This document shows positions 1-4,793 of a DNA stretch of 5,713 nt, piece after piece. The stretch comes from JASLCR01 sp036405515 (GTDB lineage Bacteria > Patescibacteriota > Saccharimonadia > Saccharimonadales > Saccharimonadaceae). The stretch spans positions 1 through 5,713 of the forward strand of contig DASWXM010000017.1 of NCBI GenBank assembly GCA_036405515.1. Reading direction: 5' to 3'. Within the stretch, counting starts at the first letter, position 1. Every line of letters starts with the position of its first letter. The notes under the pieces were generated by a model. It saw only the letters and a program-made list of their open reading frames with translations. It searched no databases and had not been told where the DNA came from. The position numbers were made by a program, and so were the translations under genes.

Positions 1-71
1 ACAACCGCCAGCAAAGCTACTCGCAGAAATTCAAAAAACTTCGATGGCGGTGTGGTGGACCGTAGTTTCAT
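1..71 (-). CDS. N-terminal fragment of an unidentified, probably membrane or exported protein
   Basis: An ATG at 71-69 (minus) opens a frame that stays open to the window edge, giving 24 codons that read MKLRSTTPPSKFFEFLRVAL and then LAVV. The basic, Pro/Ser-containing start followed by FLRVALLAVV resembles the beginning of a signal peptide or signal anchor. The start is fixed because the codon just before the ATG is an in-frame TAG. No Shine-Dalgarno lies at normal distance; the nearest GGAG is about 27 nt upstream. A good promoter ends 8 nt before the ATG, so the message may be leaderless. The gene follows the trehalase stop by 34 nt on the same strand. The family cannot be named from 24 residues. 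A type I signal peptidase or another small membrane protein is possible, but that is a guess. Confidence 0.5.
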   Translation of the reverse strand, partial: MKLRSTTPPSKFFEFLRVALLAV

Positions 72-79
72 CTACGCTT

Positions 80-109
80 AGTATATTGCTTATGCTCCGT
101 AGCCGTCAA
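80..109 (-). promoter_or_regulatory. Sigma70-type promoter for the left-edge gene
   Basis: On the minus strand TTGACG (109-104, 5 of 6 matches to the -35 consensus) is followed by an 18-nt spacer and TATACT (85-80, 5 of 6 matches to the -10). The -35 includes the TGA stop codon of the trehalase gene at 108-106. Transcription would be expected to start near 73-71, at or next to the ATG at 71. This implies independent, possibly leaderless expression of the edge gene in addition to any read-through from trehalase. Confidence 0.5.
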
Positions 110-1692
110 GCATCTTCAGCAAGTAGCGCCGCCAGTACACCATTCGTCCAGCCAAATCCGTCCTGCAAAGGATATTCGCCACCACCGCCTAAACCTACAC
201 CATCAAGTACATTATATTTTTCGATGAGTTTGTGCTGCTCTGTATACACTTTCATATTGAGCGTCACCCAACGCCGTTTGATTTCATGAGCCAGCTCATG
301 ATGTCCGTAATTCCTCAGGCCCTCGATCACAATCCAGTGAAGGGGTGCCCATCCATTTGCCCCATCCCACTGTTGTCTGTTCTCAATCAAGCTCGTCATA
401 AGTCCACCTTTTTTCAGAAAGTCTCTCTTGAGTCGAGCTGCTACAGCATCGGCCTGCTGCTTTGTCGCAACACGTACATAGAGCGGAAATACGCCAGCCA
501 GCGTAATTCTATCAGTCTGTGTGTTGTGATGAAAATTATAATCAACGAAAAACTTCTCACTATCACTCCAGCAATACTGCTGAATCGATTTTTCACGTTT
601 GTCGGCAAGTGTCTGAAATTTGCGGGCAAGCAACGGATTTTTAAGCAATCGATACGTTTCGGCAATTGTTCGTTCTAGCTGGAGTAACAAACAGTTTAAA
701 TCTATTGGCACGATATCAGCCGTGTGAATCGTACGGATATCTCCAGGCTCAAGAAACCATCGGGAACTAAAATCCCAGCCGCTTTCTGCCGCAGCCCGTA
801 AATGGAGGTACAATCGCTCCGAGTCTCTTTCTATAGCGCCCTTTGCTGTTTCAACATCTTCCCGCAAGCTTTCCGGTCGCGGCTGACGTTTATTATCATA
901 GTAACGGTTCAGATATGCATCATTCGGCATCTCAACCACACGAGCAAATGCCTTATGCTCCATCTTCGTCAGTTTTGTCCGTCCCTTCATCCAGAAACGA
1001 TACTCTGCAAGCATGTATGGCAGGTACTCTGCAAACGTACGCGTGCGACCTTTGTGTTTTGCGAGCAGTCGCACCATATAGCTAAAAAAGGGTGGTTGCG
1101 AGCGGCTTGTAAAATAACTACGGTTTGCCGTCGGAATAAACCCGAACTTTCTAATCATGAACGCATAGTTCTTCATCATTCCCTCGATCATATCCCAACG
1201 ATTATCAGCCGCAAGGCCAAGCATGATGAAATACGAATCCCAGTAAAACTGCTCAGAAAAACGCCCTCCCGGAACAATATACGGATATGGCAGAGCAAGT
1301 AGCGAGCCGCGAGTAAGGCGGTTGCGACGCTCGAGTACATCCCACAATTCGGAGATATGCTCACTTACCGTGTGGTGTGAATTTGTATGATATTCCTCAC
1401 GACCTTTATGCGAAGCAAACTCATAGAAATGCCGATTTACAAACTCGCGTAAGTCAAACTCGGGGTCTTCACGAGCTAGCAAATACTCTTTCTGGATTTC
1501 TTTCATCCGGCCTCGAGGTATTAAATCAGCGAACGTTTTGCCATCATCATAAATCTTATTTGTCTGAACCTTTTCAAATAATTCACCGAGCGCTTCGTCC
1601 GGACTCTTACTTGTACGCAACAACACTCCTGTAGTCTTTACAAGGTTCGTCTTTAAATAATCACTGCGCGGTAAACGTAAGGACTTTGGCAT
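106..1692 (-). CDS. Cytoplasmic alpha,alpha-trehalase, GH37 family
   Basis: This 528-residue protein is predicted to hydrolyse trehalose to two glucose molecules. Both family signatures are present: PGGRFSEQFYWDSYF at residues 141-155 and QWDGANGWAP at 441-450. The general-acid Asp is D307 in ESGWDFSSRW, matching E. coli Tre37A D312. The catalytic base is E506 in GGGGEYPLQDGFGWTNGV (502-519), matching E496. RPESLREDVET at 272-282 is a further conserved block. No signal peptide or membrane segment is seen, so it should be cytoplasmic like TreF rather than periplasmic like TreA. Its length is slightly below the usual 540-565 and it ends soon after the last motif, as the family does. The ATG at 1692 is the first possible start after an in-frame TGA about 38 nt upstream. 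It has no Shine-Dalgarno. No trehalose transporter or synthesis gene is visible nearby. The family call is secure; the physiological role is inferred. Confidence 0.96.
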   Translation of the reverse strand: MPKSLRLPRSDYLKTNLVKTTGVLLRTSKSPDEALGELFEKVQTNKIYDDGKTFADLIPRGRMKEIQKEYLLAREDPEFDLREFVNRHFYEFASHKGREEYHTNSHHTVSEHISELWDVLERRNRLTRGSLLALPYPYIVPGGRFSEQFYWDSYFIMLGLAADNRWDMIEGMMKNYAFMIRKFGFIPTANRSYFTSRSQPPFFSYMVRLLAKHKGRTRTFAEYLPYMLAEYRFWMKGRTKLTKMEHKAFARVVEMPNDAYLNRYYDNKRQPRPESLREDVETAKGAIERDSERLYLHLRAAAESGWDFSSRWFLEPGDIRTIHTADIVPIDLNCLLLQLERTIAETYRLLKNPLLARKFQTLADKREKSIQQYCWSDSEKFFVDYNFHHNTQTDRITLAGVFPLYVRVATKQQADAVAARLKRDFLKKGGLMTSLIENRQQWDGANGWAPLHWIVIEGLRNYGHHELAHEIKRRWVTLNMKVYTEQHKLIEKYNVLDGVGLGGGGEYPLQDGFGWTNGVLAALLAEDA

Positions 1693-1699
1693 GTACTCT

Positions 1700-1728
1700 A
1701 TTATAGCGTAAGGAAGTAAGCAAAAAAA
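1700..1728 (-). promoter_or_regulatory. Probable trehalase promoter, leaderless arrangement
   Basis: A perfect TATAAT (1705-1700, minus) lies only 7 nt from the trehalase ATG at 1692, so a start 7-8 nt past the -10 box would fall on or next to the A of the start codon. The -35 region at normal spacing (1728-1723) is only TTTTTT, which is weak, and it lies in the U-tract of the preceding typA terminator. No extended -10 TG is present. There is no AGGAGG-like site before the ATG, which fits leaderless translation. Confidence 0.5.
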
Positions 1729-1760
1729 TCAAAAATCCGCCGTAATTATCGGCGGATTTT
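1722..1760 (-). terminator. Rho-independent terminator of typA
   Basis: An 11-bp perfect inverted repeat (1732-1742 with 1750-1760) has a GC-rich CCGCCG/CGGCGG core and a 7-nt loop. On the minus strand it begins 17 nt after the typA stop codon. It continues into a T-rich tract that includes seven consecutive Ts at 1728-1722. On the plus strand only four Ts follow the stem, so it mainly serves the minus strand. It separates typA from trehalase transcriptionally. Confidence 0.88.
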
Positions 1761-1777
1761 GATACTAGATGCTCGGC

Positions 1778-3598
1778 TTATTTTGCAGCGCGCTTACGCT
1801 CATTAGCATTAAGGTAGCGTTTGCGAAGACGAAGGCTTTTTGGTGTTACCTCAAGCAGCTCATCATCAGCAATAAAGTCGATACATTGCTCGAGGCTGAG
1901 ATCGGTAAATGGTGTCAGCTGCACCACACCATCACTCGAGCTTGAGCGCATATTTGTGAGATGCTTTGCTTTACAGACATTAATCTCCATATCCTCTTGA
2001 CGGCGGTTTAGCCCGACAATCATACCTGAGTAGACTTCAACACCCGGACCAACGTACAATTCACCACGTGCTTCAGCTGCCTGCAGTGCATACGGAGTGG
2101 TTGTACCGGCCTCGAATGCAAGTAATACACCGTTTCGAGTCTGTGGCATCTTGCCGCCCATAGGCTGGTAACCGTGCGGGAGGCTGTTCATAATCACCGT
2201 ACCTTTAGTAGCGGTGAGTAAAATATTACGTAGACCGATCAACGCGCGAGTTGGCAGAATGTAATCAAGTCGAGTCGTACCGCTAGCAGTCGTTTCCTGC
2301 CCGCGCATTTCCGCACGACGAGCACCAAGCTCCTGACTGATCGCGCCGACAAACTCTGCACCGACTTCGATATAGAGCTCTTCGACTGGTTCTTTCGTGA
2401 CACCGTCTTCTTCGATCGTCACTACTTGTGGACGTCCGACTTCGAATTCATAGCCTTCGCGACGCAGTGTTTCAATAAGTACGCTCAGGTGCAGCTCACC
2501 ACGACCGGAAACTGTGAAGCCAATACCATCATCTGCGACTCGTAGGCTAACGTTTGTCTCGAGTTCTTTTTTCAAGCGATCGCCGATCTGACGTGAGGTA
2601 TTAAACTCACCCTCACGACCCTTCATAGGGCTGGTGTTCGGGCCAAGGTACATACTGATCGTCGGTGCTTCGATGTCAATCGTTGGTAATGCCTCAGGAT
2701 TTTCTTTATCTGCGATTGTCTCACCGATATGTGCATCGGCAACACCTGTTAGAGCCACAATATCACCTGCACATGCTTCATCAACCTCTTCGCGATTGAG
2801 TCCACGATAGCCAAATACTTTTTCGATACGCCCAGAAATCTGTGTGCCATCTCGCTTGATAAGCACGATAGACTGTGCACGCTTTGCCGTACCGCGAGTT
2901 ACACGGCCAATAGCATATTTTCCGACGAATGAATCATACTGCAAGCTTGTGACGAGCAACTGCAAAGAGCCTGTCGTATCAACATCGGGCGCAGAGATGT
3001 CGTTGATAATCGCGCCGAAGATTGGCTCAAGGTCGGCATGCTCACTTGGGTTTTCTGGTATAGAAGTCCACGCTTTACCCTCACGACCGATCGCATAATA
3101 GATAGGATAATGAAGCTGCGAGTCATCTGTCGCAAGCTCGAGGAAAAGATCCGCAAGCTCGTCTTCAACTTCCTCGACTCGACGTGCCGGCTTATCGATC
3201 TTGTTAATCACAACAACTGGCTTGAGGCCAAGTTCGAGTGCTTTCGTGAGCACAAACTTCGTCTGAGGCATTGGGCCTTCTTGCGCATCAACGATCAGAA
3301 GTACACCATCAGCCATATTGAGCGTACGCTCCACCTCACCACTAAAATCGGCGTGTCCTGGAGTATCAATAATATTGATTTTATAGTCACCGTGATAGAT
3401 CGACGTTTGTTTAGCAGTGATAGTAATACCGCGCTCATGCTCCTGATCGCCAGAATCCATGATGAGCTCCTGACTCATCTCGGCCTGATTGTCACGAAAG
3501 GTGTTTGACTGCTTCAGAAGCCCATCGACCAAGGTTGTTTTTCCATGGTCAACGTGGGCGATGATTGCAATATTGCGAATAAATTTTGGATCTTTCAT
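1778..3598 (-). CDS. typA: Ribosome-associated translational GTPase TypA/BipA
   Basis: This is a complete 606-residue GTPase of the EF-G-like family, the usual length for TypA/BipA. The family binds the 70S ribosome and is linked to 50S assembly and stress or low-temperature growth. The GTPase motifs are G1 AHVDHGKT (14-21), G2 ERGITI (55-60), G3 DTPGH with catalytic H82 (78-82) and G4 NKID (132-135). A domain II beta-barrel follows (about 205-295), then EF-G-type domains with SGRGELHLSVLIE and PTRALIGLRN. The BipA-specific C-terminal domain contains VEVYSGMIVG (520-529), LTNMR (547-551) and TPKSLRLRKR (585-594). It differs from E. coli BipA around G2 (SGDQEHERGITITAKQT) and G5 (YYAIGREG). 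An in-frame TAA 18 nt upstream, with no other start between, fixes the ATG at 3598. It has its own promoter and terminator, so it is probably monocistronic. Confidence 0.98.
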   Translation of the reverse strand: MKDPKFIRNIAIIAHVDHGKTTLVDGLLKQSNTFRDNQAEMSQELIMDSGDQEHERGITITAKQTSIYHGDYKINIIDTPGHADFSGEVERTLNMADGVLLIVDAQEGPMPQTKFVLTKALELGLKPVVVINKIDKPARRVEEVEDELADLFLELATDDSQLHYPIYYAIGREGKAWTSIPENPSEHADLEPIFGAIINDISAPDVDTTGSLQLLVTSLQYDSFVGKYAIGRVTRGTAKRAQSIVLIKRDGTQISGRIEKVFGYRGLNREEVDEACAGDIVALTGVADAHIGETIADKENPEALPTIDIEAPTISMYLGPNTSPMKGREGEFNTSRQIGDRLKKELETNVSLRVADDGIGFTVSGRGELHLSVLIETLRREGYEFEVGRPQVVTIEEDGVTKEPVEELYIEVGAEFVGAISQELGARRAEMRGQETTASGTTRLDYILPTRALIGLRNILLTATKGTVIMNSLPHGYQPMGGKMPQTRNGVLLAFEAGTTTPYALQAAEARGELYVGPGVEVYSGMIVGLNRRQEDMEINVCKAKHLTNMRSSSSDGVVQLTPFTDLSLEQCIDFIADDELLEVTPKSLRLRKRYLNANERKRAAK

Positions 3599-3629
3599 AA
3601 AATAACACCCTACTTACCGAGGGCTCCTT
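3599..3629 (-). promoter_or_regulatory. typA leader: distant Shine-Dalgarno with a bridging hairpin
   Basis: On the minus strand a good AAGGAG (3629-3624) lies 25 nt before the typA ATG, too far for direct use. Immediately after it CCCT (3623-3620) can pair with AGGG (3611-3608) around an 8-nt loop, leaving 9 nt between the stem and the ATG. If this hairpin forms, the effective spacing is normal. Alternatively the AGGG itself, 9 nt from the ATG, is a weak ribosome binding site. The hairpin has only 4 bp, so the reading is tentative. Confidence 0.4.
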
Positions 3630-3636
3630 ATTAAGC

Positions 3637-3665
3637 ATTATACCACTTATTCGACATTATATCTA
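3637..3665 (-). promoter_or_regulatory. typA promoter with extended -10
   Basis: The minus strand carries a perfect TATAAT (3642-3637) preceded by TGG, giving the extended -10 form TGnTATAAT. TAGATA (3665-3660, 4 of 6 matches) lies 17 nt upstream as the -35. The expected start is near 3630, giving a leader of about 32 nt whose 5' end carries AAGGAG. Confidence 0.6.
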
Positions 3666-3674
3666 TAGCGCCTC

Positions 3675-3704
3675 TTGACGCCATACTACTTAGGGGAATA
3701 CCAT
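3675..3704 (+). promoter_or_regulatory. Candidate promoter for EEP protein 1
   Basis: TTGACG (3675-3680, 5 of 6) is followed after 18 nt by TACCAT (3699-3704, 4 of 6). The start would be near 3711, about 34 nt before the ATG. Its -35 lies 9 nt from the -35 of the divergent typA promoter, so the two polymerase sites are back to back. The -10 is mediocre and the call is tentative. Confidence 0.35.
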
Positions 3705-3744
3705 AAGAAATAAAATCATAAGCATAAATAAGCGGAGAGATACT

Positions 3745-4617
3745 ATGCGGCATAATGATGCATATCGAACAAATAGAAGACTTCGAAGTAAAGGCTCGCA
3801 TGATTTAGTCCTTATAGGTATTATAATAGTCTTCATTCTTAGCGTGCTTGGCTTTATCGCATATAGCGCATGGGACAAGCAAAGCACAAAGGCGGGAGGC
3901 GACACTCCGGTTATTCGTGTCGCAACATACAATATACTCTCGCAGCAATGGGATGGTCAGACAAAGCTTGACACATGGAGCCAACGCAAATCTCGTGTGT
4001 TTAGTAAAATCGACGATGCAGCGCCGGGAATTATTGGCCTCCAAGAGGTGACGAATAAATATCCAAACAAGACCGGTACATCTTCTCAGCGCAGTGCTGT
4101 GGTGTCGTTTATGGAATCAAAGGGCTATGCAAGTCATGTAGGATCACGCGACAATTCCGACCCTATATTTTATAAGAGAAGCGCCTTTACATATGCCAGT
4201 AAAGGTGAGCAGCTCATCGTCCCTAAAGCAACTAGTGCTGACGCAAAAGGACCCGCTGCACGGTACCTTACCTGGCTACGGCTCAAAAAAAATGGGGAAA
4301 ACATACTGGCACTCAATTATCACTTTAACCAATATAGGATGGCCGATGATCGAGAGATATCGCGACTCCGAGAAAAATTAGCTCTCATCAAAAGGCCAGG
4401 TGACCACATCATTTTTACAGGCGACTTTAACGGTCGCGACTATAAAGTGCGAAATGCAATAGGCTTATGGAAAATGGATAAGGCAGACTCAGTCAACCAT
4501 ATTTTGGCTACATACAATGTCAGTCGAGAAGGCGTACCGGGATGGAGAGACTACGGCAAAGGCAATCCCGCAGCATCTGATCACTCTCTGATACTTGTCC
4601 GAGCCGGCATCCAGTAA
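3745..4617 (+). CDS. Membrane-anchored endonuclease/exonuclease/phosphatase (EEP) family protein 1
   Basis: This 290-residue protein has a basic N-terminus (RRLRSK, 11-16), one strongly hydrophobic segment (about 21-43) and then an EEP domain from about residue 55. This is a signal-anchor layout with the enzyme outside the membrane. EEP motifs in order are VATYNIL with N63, LQEV with the metal-binding E101, LNYHF with H193, TGDFN with D227 and N229, and the C-terminal ASDH with D279 and H280. The family includes DNase I, APE1, sphingomyelinases and inositol phosphatases, so the substrate is open; a nuclease is the most economical guess. One oddity is VNHI at 250-253, where EEP protein 2 has VDHI. 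The ATG is preceded by GGAGA with a 6-nt spacer, and an in-frame TAG at 3691 rules out a longer form. It is transcribed divergently from typA and towards the tRNA. Confidence 0.88.
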   Translation: MRHNDAYRTNRRLRSKGSHDLVLIGIIIVFILSVLGFIAYSAWDKQSTKAGGDTPVIRVATYNILSQQWDGQTKLDTWSQRKSRVFSKIDDAAPGIIGLQEVTNKYPNKTGTSSQRSAVVSFMESKGYASHVGSRDNSDPIFYKRSAFTYASKGEQLIVPKATSADAKGPAARYLTWLRLKKNGENILALNYHFNQYRMADDREISRLREKLALIKRPGDHIIFTGDFNGRDYKVRNAIGLWKMDKADSVNHILATYNVSREGVPGWRDYGKGNPAASDHSLILVRAGIQ

Positions 4618-4633
4618 TATTCAGATAGTAAAA

Positions 4634-4710
4634 TGGTGGAGCATAGCGGATTCGAACCGCTCACCTCTTCGCTGCCAGCGAAGCGCTCTAGCCAAATGAG
4701 CTAATGCCCC
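4634..4710 (-). tRNA. tRNA-Ala (anticodon GGC)
   Basis: The minus strand folds into a complete 77-nt tRNA with encoded CCA (4636-4634). The acceptor stem is GGGGCAT paired with ATGCTCC and contains the G3:U70 wobble that is the alanine identity element. The D stem is GCTC/GAGC with a 9-nt loop. The anticodon stem is CTTCG/CGAAG with loop CTGGCAG, placing anticodon GGC at 4676-4674. The variable region is 5 nt and the T arm is AGCGG-TTCGAAT-CCGCT. The discriminator base is A. It reads GCC (and GCU by wobble). It sits between two converging EEP genes, 16 nt past the end of the plus-strand one. Confidence 0.97.
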
Positions 4711-4719
4711 AAATTAAGC

Positions 4720-4734
4720 CGAAGCGATGCTTCG
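4720..4734 (-). other. Small hairpin in the tRNA-Ala 5' leader
   Basis: CGAAGC and GCTTCG form a 6-bp stem around a 3-nt loop, 9 nt upstream of the mature tRNA 5' end. It would lie in the leader removed by RNase P. The same CGCTTCG heptamer occurs in the tRNA at the anticodon stem, so the leader could also pair with the anticodon arm. No T-tract follows, so it is not a terminator. Confidence 0.4.
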
Positions 4735-4744
4735 TACAGAACCT

Positions 4745-4770
4745 ATCTTAGCAAAATAAGATTTTTCTTC
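4745..4770 (+). terminator. Weak terminator-like hairpin on the plus strand
   Basis: ATCTTA (4745-4750) and TAAGAT (4757-4762) form a 6-bp AT-rich stem with a 6-nt loop, followed by TTTTCTTC. On the plus strand this could stop transcripts of EEP protein 1 after they cross the tRNA locus in antisense. The stem has a single G-C pair and the same bases hold the proposed tRNA -10 box, so the palindrome may be incidental. No better terminator is seen downstream of either EEP gene. Confidence 0.2.
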
Positions 4771-4772
4771 AA
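4745..4772 (-). promoter_or_regulatory. Candidate promoter for tRNA-Ala
   Basis: On the minus strand TTGAAG (4772-4767, 4 of 6) and TAAGAT (4750-4745, 4 of 6) are separated by 16 nt. The -10 is preceded by TGC, giving an extended -10. The start would fall near 4738, about 28 nt before the mature tRNA. It lies in the gap between the EEP protein 2 stop codon and the tRNA. Confidence 0.4.
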
Positions 4773-4793
4773 AGCAGTACAACTTTTCTCAAA

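Noticed and set aside
106..108. UGA recoded as Gly or Trp, as in some Patescibacteria and mollicutes
   Set aside because: The trehalase ends at this TGA soon after the last conserved motif, as its family normally does; Trp positions use TGG and the Gly residues checked use GGN.
44..289. Plus-strand open frame of 81 codons with a hydrophobic start
   Set aside because: It runs opposite the conserved C-terminal part of trehalase and spans its stop; its composition is what the complement of that gene yields, with no ribosome site or family likeness.
232..1302. Several plus-strand open frames opposite trehalase
   Set aside because: All lie within a gene with both GH37 signatures intact on the other strand; their translations show no motif.
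3038..3508. Plus-strand open frame of 156 codons opposite typA
   Set aside because: It covers the conserved GTP-binding region of typA in antisense and looks like a shadow of it.
4634..4710. tRNA-Ala as an integration site
   Set aside because: I found no second copy of the tRNA 3' end in the window and no integrase; the neighbours do not look mobile.
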